A stretch of 64,000 bases of DNA from Archegozetes longisetosus (Eukaryota > Arthropoda > Arachnida > Sarcoptiformes > Trhypochthoniidae), in contig JAEMBT020000006.1 of assembly GCA_018873245.2 (NCBI GenBank), positions 9,631,855-9,695,854 of the forward strand, given 5' to 3'. Every line of letters starts with the position of its first letter. The first letter of the stretch is position 1. Both the position numbers and the translations under genes were made by a program. Shown here one piece after another: positions 1-13,483 of this stretch. Below the pieces are notes generated by a model that saw only the letters and a list, made by a program, of their open reading frames with translations, made no database searches and had not been told where the DNA came from.

Positions 1-3000
1 TCTCAATCTTTTCACATACGTCTTTCTATCTGTCATGTATTGATCTCAAACATCATTATAACAGAATTGAAAATACAATTATTCTAAAACAACTCTACAA
101 TTCCATAACTCAACTGCAATTGATTTTCAAACTTATTCCTAAAGTCAATCATCGATAAAGACATTTTTGAAAACTACAGTATTGACCAAATGCTCAATTA
201 ATTAATTGTTATTGATCCGAACTATAGGTTTCTGCGCAATCATTCTTTGAGTTAAGCTAGATTCTTTTATTTTACTCCATATATGTATCGCTGCTTTTGT
301 AGGATAATTGTGTTAAGAGTGACATAATTAGATCACGCAATTCTTGAACATTTTCCACACTATAACTTAACATATCATCCTTTGTTTTGGTCAACAAACT
401 GCCGTTATAAGTGGTCAAATTTTGATCACACATACGGTTCTATTTATACAAGATTCTACTTAATCGTTTGAGATCTTTTTAATTAAAACAAGGTTAATCG
501 TCGTAACCATAAATTGGTAAGATTAAACCGTCGATTCAAATTGATTTCTACAATTCTGTAAAACTTTGATCCTGAATTTTCAGCAAAACATTTCAAAATT
601 TGGGATCAATATGAAAATATTGTGAATTGTCTTCTACTACTAACAAAACATAAACCCTATTTTATTTTTTGAACCGATTCCAGAAGAAGATTCTCACAAA
701 AGCTTTATGCTGGCAGCGAAGAATCTATATAAAAGTGAGTCATTAGAATAGTTATGTGTTTTAGATGCTAACCTAAATTCAAATTGAGTCAATAATGAAT
801 CGATGAGTTGATTATTCTCCGTAGAGCTATTCTGGCTAATGAGTTTCCATAGTATAATGAATATAATATATGATTATTTCAACTAAAAATACAATCGAAA
901 CATCTTTAATCTTTTGCTGACAGTCAATCTTAAGAAGAGGAAAGTTTTAATGAAAATTTAATTAAACTCTCCGGTATTTAACTGGTATTTAAATTGAAAA
1001 ATGGCTAATTAGTTGAAGTGATGTATCAGATCGTTATAACGAGTAGGTTGTAAATACCCTAAAGCTTCTAAAGATGATTAATGAATGAATTTCCTAAAAT
1101 ACACAATAGATGCTTCTTTACATATGACATCTTTTTGTCTTAAATTTCCACTTTAATGAATATCTTCTTAAGACTTTTTCTCAATTCATTCTACATGTCG
1201 TTCGCTTGTTCTCCATTTAAGAATAAATTAAAAGATAGTATTGTGTATGAAAATCTATGTAATAAACAATTCTGGAACTAACTTCCATCAAATCAGGATT
1301 TTTTCAGTTATATTTCACTGATCGCCCATATTAGATCTCAAGTTTATGACTCACAACTAATACACTGGTAAAATTAATGGGTTTAATAGTTCAAAACTCT
1401 CATTAAGATTTTAAAAACAACCAGAATATGTCTCATATAATACTTGTTGAATAGTTTCAAGCTGAGTAATTGACTCATTTCTTTAATTTGAGTACATATT
1501 TCATCCATTCTAACCAATTATTTAGCGCAAATAAAAACTTTAAAGTTTAAAATATTGAAATCGGGTGACCGGATGTCCTTCGATAGACAGGATTCTCTCG
1601 GAATCGAGTAGTTTTCAAAAATACAAGTTTTTAAACACAAAACTCGCCTATTTTTGTGAGAACCTTTAAAAATATTCTCCGATCTACATCATGAATTTTT
1701 TTAACTATGAACTAACTCAGAAACAAACGCTTTGAGATCTACTCACTCTCATTGAAACATAAATTTAAAAGTTAACTATTCATATAAAGATAAAGAAACG
1801 ATTGTTACCGATTACGTTCAAGTGTACAAACAGACTCATTTTTGGCAGTGTTGATACCTATTAAGATAAATTAATTAGATTAGTCAAGTTTAATGTGTTA
1901 TTTTGATTACATTTTACTATTGTGTATACTGTATAAACGAGTTTTCACATTGTTTTATCTCAATTTTATCTTTCATAAATCGCTTCAATTAATTGTCGGT
2001 AAATTCTAGAATTTGTCATTCACAAAACCAATTTTTAATTGAAATATGAACATGGATCAGAATCTGGTTGTCTAAGACTAGAATGCTATTCACCCATCAT
2101 TGGTCTTGAGTATTATAGATTAAGACCTCTATTGATTACAGAGCTGGTCATCAATAATAATTGTGGCAAAGCTCTTATCTGAAAATACTCATAAAGCAAT
2201 ATGATTAACAATAAATGGTGTTATGTTATATATGATATGATATGATTGAGTTGCACTCTGTGATGCAGGTGAGGCTCAACATAGAGTACTAAACATAACT
2301 GGAAACACATAAGAGCAAAAGTGTTAAATCCTTCAATATATACTCTATCGATATCTCTTATATTTTGTTTGCTTCAACACCTATTTTCCATTTGGTCTCC
2401 GCTATTTTCAATGTATTTCTGCCAGTCATCTCAAACTTATCTATTTATTTGCAAGTTTCACTTCATACTAATATAAGTTCTCTCCCTCGCTTCTAAATTT
2501 ACATCTTTTCTCGTCCTTTCCTAATGTAAATATAAATTGATGTCTAAAATTGTAGAGTACTGTATTTTATTTACTCTTGTTCGTCACTGTATATTTTTTT
2601 ACCACAATTATTACTGTTTATATACTTGAATTAATTTGCAATTTTGGCGTCAAAATCAAACTTAGTCTAAAAGCCTTATTGTAACGAGCAAAAGCTCTTA
2701 AGTAAGTAAAAAGCACAGGACTGAACGATGCAAGCCAGTATCGTTTCTACAATATTTATTGCTACATCTTTTAATTCTCATAAAGCAATGTCTAAGCAGA
2801 AAATTTCGATTGGGAGTGCACAAGATCCTAGATTTAGAGTTCGTGTCTCTAAACGTATTGATTTTGATTAAGTATATACTTTTTCCACTAAAACCTAATA
2901 TGTAATATTTTTAAACTTTAATTATAATCTATTCTTATTTTATTTTGTAGTGATTACTACGATGAGCTAACAAAATTTCAAATTGAAAAATTGAAGCATG

Positions 3001-3813
3001 CGAGAGATTTCAATTGGGAGTGCTGATGTACTCTCGGCTCCTCCGGCTTCGACAACCGTGTCAAGCTTGAGGCTAGAACTTTATATTGTCGATCACATTT
3101 TTGTATTGCTTGCTTAACTAAAACGATTGACTTTTTTCAGTGACCACAAAATTTAATTTCACTATTGAATAAATCAAAGATTCAATTTTCGCACTATTAA
3201 CTTGCGATAAGACGCTCATATTCTGAATCATCGAGAGCATTTACCAGTCCTAATCTGAAGGCTAGCGTTAAGAATTCATGACGAATAAAGAGTTGAGTCT
3301 TCAAAAGAAATGCTCAATGAATTAAACACAAATAAATTGGATTTTTAAACTTAAATAAACCTGATTCACTTATTCTCATTTTGACAATGCTTCAGTTCTC
3401 TGGCTAAAGCTAAGCTATTTTGTATTTCAATTTTGCGCATAACTCCACTTTGCTAATTAGTTACTATGCATTACCACTAGAACTACAGTTAAATTCTTTT
3501 TCAACTATTTATCCCTTCGAGTTATTTATGAATGTATCAAATACTTAACATATTTCTCAATTAAAACTTGGTTTTGTGACATTTTTTGTTTATACATACT
3601 ATATAAGTATATATACACACACAAAGTATACAAGTATATATACTTGTATATAGTATATATATGTATATATTTAAACCTTATTTGAAAGATAAAATATCTT
3701 ATCGCTCCATGAATAGAGTTACTTATATTTATTTATGCATCAGAACTAATAACTTGACCAAATGTCAGACAATATGACACAAATTGATCTGACAGTGACT
3801 TAACGTGACAAAC
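1..3813. other. AT-rich non-coding stretch, downstream intron of dpr-like gene
   Basis: No convincing coding exon is visible on either strand. The stretch lies on the 3' side of the minus-strand dpr-like gene, which leaves its last visible exon through a donor at 3813, so it is most likely intron. The second immunoglobulin domain expected for a dpr protein was looked for and not seen, so it probably lies outside the window. A TA-rich microsatellite with a 24-bp near-perfect palindrome sits around 3630-3660. A more GC-rich patch at 2998-3070 resembles a patch at 18337-18410 and may be a worn dispersed repeat. Confidence 0.6.
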
Positions 3814-6800
3814 CTGGCATTCATAAATTCCTGCATCTTTTCTTTGAGGATAAAGTATCTGTAATGTCCAATCATCACTATTATCCATGTGAACAGCTTG
3901 AAAGCGCTGATCTGATGTATAAGTGAATTTTCCAACTGGTTTTACCGTTAAAAGAGAGGAAAGAAAGAATAAGATGTAGAAAAAGGAACCAGCAGTTCCA
4001 GATTTGCTCAAACCTGTGATTACGTGCAAATCTTTACGTCGAATCCACGATACCTTTGAGAATAATATTGAAAAAAATACCGTTACTATTATATTGAAAA
4101 CTTGCTGAAAATAACTTTAAATATTTGAAATTGTTTGTTATTTTTTGTCTTATTTGGCTGAGTTAGGATTCTATATAAACTAAATGTTGGTGTATTAGGT
4201 GAGGCTGGCTTTCACTTAATTTGATAGAAGTGGTGCGCCTGTCATTCACATGAGTACCATTGCGACGAAAAGTGAACTTTTGTTCACATGTAACATTCCA
4301 TTACAGAACAAAGTATATATTGTTAAACATTTGAATACCTCTGTCTTAATGCTAAGTTGCAATATTATCGGTTTGGGATATTGAAAAGATTCATGCGTAA
4401 TAATAACTCGACTGAATAATGATAAATAATTCGTTTTCACTTATGTCTTAAGGATGTCCTTAAGCCTGATCTGAAACGTCGAGTGTATATTATAATAAGG
4501 AAGCATTAAATAAGTAGAAACCATACAAAGTAGATAAGTCTTTGTATAAAAGAAATAAACAACTATAAAATGAAAGCTGGAATGTATATAATACATTGTA
4601 CTATAGCTAACATTAAAGGTTTCATTTATTGATTGATCTGTTAGAGAAAAGAATGTTTTCCTAACATATAGAAATACTTCTCTATAGACAATATACTCCA
4701 AATCATTTTCTATACTCTATGCTCTATACAGAATATTCTCTACACAATATTCTACACACAATACTCTATATAATACACAACTGACGAAAATTACATCCTC
4801 GAAGATCACATCCCCGTTAGTTAACTGCTGATCAATTCATTATAGCCTGACAAAATCGCAGGTAAAATAATAGATTTAATGGTTTCTAATACACTATTAA
4901 AGAGTACATATTTATTATATAGAAATATTGAAACCGATGTCATGACTCGCGATAGTTCTGTATCCGCTCGATTTAGGGATATAGCAAATTATTTGGTCAA
5001 TTATTTATAGCCTATGCAAAGAAATCCAAAGCGTGACCCAACTTTCATCTCCTTATAGATCCAATAGTTGGGAACACCTTCTTAATGATTCATGAAAACA
5101 TGATCGAACATCTCTCGCATACTTTTGTGCTGATAGCACTCAGCTTATAACCCACTTTATATACTTTGCAAAAATAACTCGCTTTTAAATCCAAATCTAA
5201 CCAACTTCGATTTCTTTTCTCAATTTATCTAAAACTATATTCCCTAACGATCAAATCTTTACTACCATTTAGACATTTAAGACTATAAAAAAGTCATTGA
5301 TTTTGATTTAAGTCGAATATCTAAATTAGAAGATATCGAAGAGAGATTTCTGCAGACTACTAATTTTCAATAATTGATAAGTAATAGAGAAGAAAATGTA
5401 ATAATTTTCGGTATAGATAGAAGCATAGAGATATCTAAACAGAAATATGATTCGAACAAATAGATGTTAACTTAATTTATAGCGTCAATATGTGTAGCAA
5501 AGCCTTGAAGCCTATCTTACATTTGAGTGTAACGGATTCTATTGATTCTTAGGTCAGACTATAATCCCATAAAACGGAATCTAAAATCAGTGCTATTTTT
5601 AGTTGTTTTAATTTTCCATAGATTAACATTTAATAAATATAAATTATTGGCCAAAAGAGGAGAAAAATCTATAAAACTCAGGGGAATATTGAAAGCTTAG
5701 GTCTACTTTCTACATGAATGCATTCTTCAAACATATTAAAATTCAATGCCTTCCAAATACATTATGAAATTTGCATAAATTGACTAAACTCTTAGGATGT
5801 AAAAAGAAGAATAAATAAAAGAATAGGAGATGATCTGACAAACGTATGGTACTGAATATTATATTAAACTATTACACCACTGTGTAATCTATGTAGTTAT
5901 CTTCAATTATATAATAGAATCATATAATTAAAACATCTCCAGGCGATCGTCATTTTCCATAAGTCAACTTAAATATGACACTATTCGTTCTGCCATAAGT
6001 CACGAAGAAAATAGCTGCTTTTCAATTCTAATTTTAACTTATTCTCTATAGACTAAATCTATAGACTATTCTTTAGATCTGCCCCATAAAATGCCGCAAC
6101 TTTAAATTTGCCGCTAAATTATCAGACTAACTCTTTATCTATTTCTCTATCAACTTTTACCCCATATCCGTCTCTAATCATATTAAGAAATAAATTTATA
6201 GTGAGAGTCCGAGCGGAATGCAATTATTTAGAGATATTTAGCGAGTAGTTATTTTTGATTTACACCTTCGAACTATTCTATGTTAAACATTAACAGGAAT
6301 TGTTGTGCAGTCAAAAGCGAGTCATAAAATTGAGATGTATTGAGTGGAAAAAAAAGATTCCTTTTAATCCTAAATAAACTTTTCTTTACAACTCTTTATT
6401 ATCAATCAAAATGACCTAACAAAAGAGCAACCATTTGTTATAAGTAATATTTGTGATATAAACTATAAAAATGTAATTTTCTATCAACTTTTTAACTAAC
6501 TTTTTCACTTTGTCTTAAACTTATGTTAGCTTGATTCTCGATTTGCCAGTCAATACTATATTTCAAGGGTTAAGACATAGAGATTGGGATTCAAACTAAA
6601 GCCAGTATAGGAGGAATCCGTATTATAGCAGCTTTTTAGTGAACCAACTTATATAGATATTACAAAGTAAGTTATAAAAGTGTTTAATGCTCAGCTTTTG
6701 TTCGCATGACTGCCTTCTGCTGCGCCAGCATTTCACTCCAAACAAAACTATACGTTCAATTTGTATCACTATATACTCTTATAGTGTTTTTCAAACTAAC

Positions 6801-9800
6801 AGTCCTACAAAAAATGCTACAATAACTTACATCTACTCTACTATACTAGACTGAGCAATTCCATATTATTACATATCTAAGCTGATGATAATTTAAAAAT
6901 CTATATGTATTTTGTATATTATTGTCTTCTATAACATGAAAATTTAATTTTAATACTAGCTTTTTCATTCTCTAATGAGATTATCTCGTTCATTCGAAAA
7001 CTAAGCTTTTTCATTAGCTTATATTTATCACTAATTTTAGTTATTTTTTGTCGTTTATTCATAATTAATAGCTTCCATTCTGTTTAAATCGATTACGATT
7101 TGAGAGAAAAGTCATGTAGCTTTGTTTAGATTATGAAAACTTTTCACTTATTATCAAATCAAATTCAGAAAATAGCTTCACATATGGCAGCGCACAAACA
7201 GTTCTATCAAAAGACTTAAAAATCAATGAATCAAATAATACAAAAATTAATATAAAACTGTTTCAATAAGGCTATGAATCACTTGGGAAGCTTCTATTTA
7301 TTCTAATTCACTCGCAAACTATAACTGAAACTCATTAAAATGATTTAATAACTAATTTAGAGCAATATTTATGAGTATTGGAATAAGTATTTGTTTAATA
7401 ATACTGAGAATGATTACGCTGGAAGAAATTGTAAATTTCAGTTATGACTATAAAGAATAGAAATCTACTAATGAGTATCTGCAACGAAAAAGGAATAAAA
7501 CTTATTTCCCTCAGGAATTATCGGTGGACTTAGCAAGTTATTATCAGAGAATTTAGTTCTTACTATTGTCTTAAGAGCTATTAATATTTGCTGTTCTCTC
7601 CAAAACAACTATAAATCTTTTGGGGCAATAAACTCTGATTTGATGTCATCTTATGACAGGATAATAAAAAATATCCGATTTATGTTAATATACTCTTAGC
7701 TATTTGTCTCATCACTCATATATCGTGAATATTTACATAAAACATTTACATTTATGAGCAATATCGATTATATTGAACTTACTTCTACTTGCAAACCTTA
7801 ACTTTATTCAGCTTCTACTTCTAAATTAATTTGGAGCAATTCATTTTCGCTCCTATCCAAAAATACCTCATAAACTAATTAATCACCTTATTAACTTCTT
7901 ATTTCTATTCATTTATCAATAGAAAATCATTTATTATTAAAATTCTAGCTTATTCTTAATGTATTTGCTCAATTGATTTTAGAAATGGAAATTTAAAATA
8001 AAATATAGGTCCTTAGTTTGAGTTGACTTAATGCGAATCGTTGACTAGAATGAAAAAACTAAAACATTTTAGAATCTAAAAAATTTGAACCATCCTTCAA
8101 ATGGCTTAACGATAGTTTGCATTTCAGTTACATCAGCTTTAATACTGCATTGTCGATACATTATTGATAATGATATGAAGTGCTACACGTTTGTTAACGT
8201 TATAGTGTTAGATAAATCGGATCTTGCTCTATTTTTTACATTCTTTCGGATGATCATTAGCTAGTTTAAAACACAATTTATAAGCTTAACACTAGACATG
8301 ATCGATAGAAAATCAATGAAAATTGAAATTCTATTTAAAACAACTTTACTACTATATCTACTTAAACTAAATTTAATCCTACTCACACATTTATTTAAGT
8401 ATCTCATGAATATATCGAATCTTTCTTTTACTTCTTATAAACTTCAATTAAGTCGACAAATCGTGAGAGCTCTTCTCTAAGATTTTCATTTGCATCTTCA
8501 AACATGTGAACAGCTTACAAGTATAATAAACTCATTGTATACAATAGTATAAGACAGCTTTAAGATACAGTGTTTTATATCCTATCATGCCAATGCAATT
8601 CTTTCTGCTGATTATTTTTTCATAATTATATCAATTTTTTATAAGTTTACATCAACGCTAGCTTAAAGAAATTGTCTGCCTATTTCTCACCTACTCACTC
8701 GTATTTGAAAATATTTTTTGAAAATATTTTTTGAAAATACTTTTTGAAAATACTTTTTTTAAACTTTTGGCTGAGTGCTGTTGCGTGCTATCTCTAATTC
8801 AAAAAAGATTATAGATGCCATTTTGTGACAGTGATTCAACCAAATATGAATATTCAAAATTGAAAAGTTTGCTTTTTAATTAGTTTATAAGATGTTGATC
8901 GATATTCTCTGTTTTGTCTATAGTACGTGTAACTTAAACGTTTTGTCGAACCATTTTCCTTCACAAACTTCCTTTATATTCATCTGGTGTTCACTTTAAG
9001 ATACCATTTTTGCATATTTAGAGCTTCGTATCAAACACAAGTTGAATGCAATCAAATATTTAAATCTTATTTCTACCATTTGTACTTCGAGATAACATCT
9101 ATTATTACTAAGTATTGTCATTCATCAATTCTAAGCGAACAAATTGATGACATTTTGGGGACACTTTAGACAAAACAAAGTATATGGACTGAAAATATGC
9201 AGTGAAGGCATCTCAAAAATGAAGTCGACAATATTCAACAACGGTAGGGATACAGACGATTCAATAAAGATGGCATCTCATGAATATTTGATGAAAAATT
9301 AAGCCGTTTTTCAAAATTCAATACACTTCGAGTCAATTGAATTTGGTTTGAACTGAAACAAAAATTCAAACCACTCTCTCATCAATGTTGCTGATATTCT
9401 GTAGATATTTCAATGTTGCTAACATTCTGTAGATATCCACTAATAAAAGAACTGACAAACAAATCTTTATTCTAGTTGTCATACAATTACAAAAATACAG
9501 TTATTAAGTGATAGCTTTTCACTGAAGCTAAACGATCAATGAGTGAATCTCTTTAATTTTGCAGTCAATACGAACATCCAGAACAAAGTTCAGACTTTTA
9601 TATTGAATCGCATAATGAGTTATGAGGCTATTTATAAACTGTAAGATTAGATTCAGGCTTTTCTGCATAAAGACAACCATTTAATTCTATTAATAACAAA
9701 AATTTCAATAAACTTTCATTTACTGATCTAAAGTTGACTAAACTCGATGAATAAACTAGGCTTCAGATACAATCTAAACATAATATTGCAGACAGTCATT

Positions 9801-11246
9801 ACATTTTTCTGCTCGTTTTAAATAATTCTCATATCACTATTGAGCACTAGAATATTGAGCATAAGAATATTGAGCGTAAGAATATTGAGCTTAAGAATAT
9901 TGATATTTCTCATATCAATCGTCAAATTATTCAAATTCTCATACAAAGTGATTGCCTTTTTTCTGTAAAAAGACCATTTGCTTGGAATTCATGATAATAT
10001 AAAGACATTTACAGTAGTGATTTATTATATCAATTCACAACTAATGATAAAGTTTTGAACAAATTTTCCTTTTCATAATCATGTTACTGAGCATTTCAGA
10101 TCAATTGCAAGCACATGAATTTGCTGACATAAGCCCTATGATACGATTTAAGAAGAACTTAGTTACAAGCAATTATAATTAGAACACTTTATTACTATAA
10201 TTCTGGTGAATTCATTGCTGATCCTTAATTTTTTGAATGTCATATTAACAGTTTCACAACATGAAACTGAGTACATAAATAAGACAGAAGTACTACGTTC
10301 ACGACTTAATTAATAATTTAAGACACATACACAAGCATTTACAGCAACAGATTAATATTAGAGCATAGCTAACACTTGGTTCAACAATGCTATAAAGCTC
10401 TATCTCTAATGCCATTTCAGTTACAGATAACGCTTTATTGCAACACTAACCTAACAACTTATAAAGTTCTTAATAAGATTATAAAAGAAACTCATTCTGT
10501 CATATTCCTCAAACATTCTCAAGTCTATAATTTATTCAAATTCTATGTTTATAGTGAGCAGAATATTAATGAAATGAAGTGCCAACTAATAAATTATGAC
10601 TTTTTATGTCCTTTTTATTTTATTTGTATCAACTTTCACTCTTACAGAATGCCTCATCCATTTGAGATACACTATTGAAACTGATATAACTCTATCCTAT
10701 ATGAGTCATATTAAAATAATTGGTAGACTGGAGCTATCTTCTTATGATTAGATTATATGTGCTTGAAAATCTTATCAAATCTGGCTTTTTATCAAACATC
10801 AGAACCTGGTTGAGTTAAAGCTTTTGCTTAGAGTTTTCTTAAATGCATTAAACTTGAAATTACCGCAAATTCAGTGAGTAAAGTTATTTTTGGTTTGAGT
10901 AAACATTTTTTATTAAGACTGGAGTATATATTTTAAAATAATGAAAGCATTAATGGATATGTTGTGCATAATAAATAAGAACATACTGTGCGATCTCCCA
11001 ATTGGTGGACCCGACAGGGCAGATAAGTTGCAGCCGAGCCTTCAGCAATAGTAATATTAGTGGAAAGTGCACTGCTGTCGAAATATGGCTCAATACGATG
11101 TTTATCGTAAAGCATATGATAAGGTGATGAACCATCATTAGGATGCCCTCCATCATCATCATACGACTGATGAGCGCTCGAATGAGTTGATATAAATCCT
11201 AATTGCCTTCGGCGCTGCTGCATCTGTGAAAAATCGAGTGCTAAAC
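3814..11246 (-). CDS. dpr: dpr-like immunoglobulin-domain cell-surface protein (partial, 3 exons visible)
   Basis: This encodes most of the first Ig domain of a Dpr-family neuronal surface protein. In insects Dprs bind DIP-family Ig proteins to specify synaptic partners. Three exons join in frame on the minus strand. Exon A is 10987-11246 (or starts at the ATG at 11223) and contains PYFDSSALSTNIT and the first Ig cysteine (LPCRV), ending at a GTATGT donor. Exon B is a 40-nt micro-exon, 4014-4053, encoding VSWIRRKDLHVIT with the core Trp. Exon C is 3814-3935 and encodes GKFTYTSDQRF, DDWTLQI and DAGIYECQ, with the second Ig cysteine. Phases are 0, 1 and 0, and the motifs match dpr rather than DIP proteins. 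The intron between A and B is 6,933 bp and that between B and C is 78 bp. The signal-peptide exon is uncertain, and the second Ig domain and C-terminus lie beyond the window. Confidence 0.88.
8706..8760. repeat. 14-bp tandem repeat, about four copies
   Basis: A unit close to TTGAAAATATTTTT is repeated about four times head to tail, the later copies carrying a C. This is a simple AT-rich minisatellite inside the dpr-like intron. Confidence 0.85.
9383..9437. repeat. 28-bp direct duplication
   Basis: Two adjacent copies begin CAATGTTGCT and end ATTCTGTAGATAT, differing at a few positions. This is a local tandem duplication in intron sequence. Confidence 0.8.
9849..9906. repeat. 15-bp tandem repeat, about four copies
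   Basis: The unit GAATATTGAGCNTAA is repeated, with the variable base A, G or T in successive copies, and a partial last copy. It lies in the dpr-like intron. Confidence 0.85.
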
Positions 11247-12541
11247 CTAAATATTCAAATAAAATCCAAAAATACATTAAATCTGAACGTATTAAACAAG
11301 TCTAATGACTAAATTTTCTAATCATTTCTATGCCTTGAGAAAATGTGTTTATCTCGAATTTCAAGTGCGGCTTCTCTTTTAGTCAGAGCAGAAATTGAAG
11401 TTAGCGTTGAATATCTTATTGCTCTTGAGAAGAGGGCAAAATCTGCAATTCAATACTTGAATACTGGCTTAAGTCTACACTATAAATACTGTGGAACGAG
11501 TACTGTAAAGTTCTGTCTGCAATGTCATTTGAATTAGAGATAGTACTTTACAGCACTCATCCGACCATTTGTGTGGCTATTGACGATCGTAATGCTCTGC
11601 TGCTCACTCTTCGGATTCTTCAGACTCTTCAGACTCTTATGAACTCTTCAAATTTATAATGAATGAGAGCAAAAGTAGAAAAAGTAAACAATGCCATCAC
11701 ATTGCATTTGAGCTAAGCGAAACCACAAAGGATTTAGATGATGATATTTTTCATGATCACAAAAGCAAGTGATGCATGCAATCAATAGTACAATACATAT
11801 GATTTTCCTATAAGATTGCTATGAGAGCTCACACCATTTAGAAATGCATGAAAAGTTAGAGACCTCGCAAAAATAAAAGATGCATACAAGAAACTAAAAT
11901 CAATAGGGAGTCCTAAAACTTCAAACATGAAAGCAAAAATCAATATTAGTTCAGTCTATCGCCAACTTTTTCTAAAACTCTTTACTATTGTGTTTTATGG
12001 CCCAGTTTTGTCTAGTTATACATTTGTCTTATCAGTCATTGGTCTTTAAAACACATGAACATAATAAGTATATTAACTATATTAAGTATATTAAGCATAT
12101 TAATTAATTAACAAAAAATACTCCACTTTGTTTGCCACATATTAAGCACAAAAGACATACGTTATGATAAACTTTCCCTAACATACCAAACAATGAACAA
12201 AAGTGAATGTGCAGAAAATGTGCAGAAAATAGTTTTGCCATAGTTAGATAGTCAGCCAATTTACTGTTATATAATGCTTTACAAATTACTATTATAGTAT
12301 TCTCAAACTGCACAAATCCTGAGAATGTCACTAACATTTTTCATCCCAAATCTGATCAAATTTTTAATTTAAATGGCAAACATGTGCCAAAAAATACTTT
12401 AAATAAAAATGTACGCAAAAATTGACGAACAGAATTTGGCATCAAGCCTATTAGCATTACTTAACTATTCTCAAGGCATATAACCATAACTCGCATAACT
12501 CTTATCTATCAGATATGGGCAAAAAACATCCATCTATTGAA

Positions 12542-12542
<1 letters not shown>

Positions 12543-12583
<41 letters not shown>

Positions 12584-12612
12584 CTCTCTCTTTCTATCTA
12601 TCTCTCTCTTGT
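12543..12612. repeat. CT/TCTA microsatellite
   Basis: About 70 bp of (CT)n interrupted by TCTA units. It is a simple sequence repeat with no coding frame. Confidence 0.95.
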
Positions 12613-13096
12613 CTATCAGATCTCTGCTCCAATCTAATGAAGATATAAATATGAACAGAGTCTCAGTCCAGGAGGAACAAGTTTAACATGAAATCATACC
12701 AGTGTGATATTTTGCTGCATAACTATACATAACTTATACATAGCATGGCATTCACTTACTATAAGTGGATGATATAGTCATTATTGATATTAAGCACATG
12801 AGAAATAGAGCATTGTATGAGAGGATTCCCGTATAATAGCTTCTCTCTTTATGAATATGATCATTACGTTCAACTTGATCTTCTACAGCTGAACATTCAA
12901 AAATCACAAGCTTTAAACACCGACAAACTCGATTCATATCTAATTAACTCTTTGTTTGAACAGTGAAGTATTCGCACAAACAAGAATCACATCACTTTAA
13001 TTAATTTGATAGCAATACTAAACTGAATCAAGTGACCAAATCAGTGACAACATTACAATTGAAAATAACACAATCACTCCTACTATGACTTGTTAG

Positions 13097-13483
13097 TGCC
13101 ATTCGAGACCGTCTAACGTAAGTCGATATCGCACTTGCGCTCTTATACCCCAAACATTGCACAACGTTTGTAGCAGTTCCAACGAACAGATCCATATTCT
13201 ATGCCGACTAGTGCCTACATCGATTATTTCAGTTCTGCTTCTCCTCTCTTTTTCCAATGTTATTCTACTCTGTAAATCAATCATGAAATCAATAGAAAGA
13301 AGGGGCTTAACTACACTTAATTGGCAGATCCGGACTTTATCAGGACAGCACACTTTTGAAATAAAAATCAGCTCATTTAGTCTTATCCCACTGACAGTTA
13401 ATGTGACTCTATATCTACTTACTATAACGAACATATCGCTTTCCCTTTCTATTATTCCAACTTCTATCCAAAACAAAAACTAA
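13097..13483 (+). other. Possible coding exon or gene relic, hydrophobic, unrecognised
   Basis: A frame with no stop for 129 codons lies in a segment clearly richer in GC than its surroundings. The conceptual product has two hydrophobic, membrane-like stretches (around SIISVLLLLSFSNVILL and SLIPLTVNVTLYLL) separated by a polar loop, and ends at a TAA. A multi-pass receptor exon, for instance a chemoreceptor, is one reading, but no diagnostic motif is present. The opposite strand is also open over 13093-13476, so even the strand is uncertain. Confidence 0.25.

Larger units (their letters stand above)
4054..10986 (-). other. Large dpr-like intron (6.9 kb), no gene seen
   Basis: AT-rich sequence between the exon ending at 10987 and the micro-exon at 4053. 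Open frames here (for example 10376-10678 plus) are short and of AT-rich composition, and resemble no family. The stretch contains three small tandem repeats, listed separately. No RNA gene or transposase was recognised. Confidence 0.6.

Noticed and set aside
3600-3670. TA-rich palindrome as a possible regulatory hairpin
   Set aside because: It is part of a simple TA/CA microsatellite, where such palindromes arise automatically.
4246-4701. Two adjacent minus-strand open frames next to the dpr exons
   Set aside because: They are AT-rich, without motifs, and lie in the intron between well-supported dpr exons.
10376-10678. 100-codon plus-strand open frame as a gene
   Set aside because: AT-rich composition, no domain, no signal sequence, and it lies inside the dpr-like intron.
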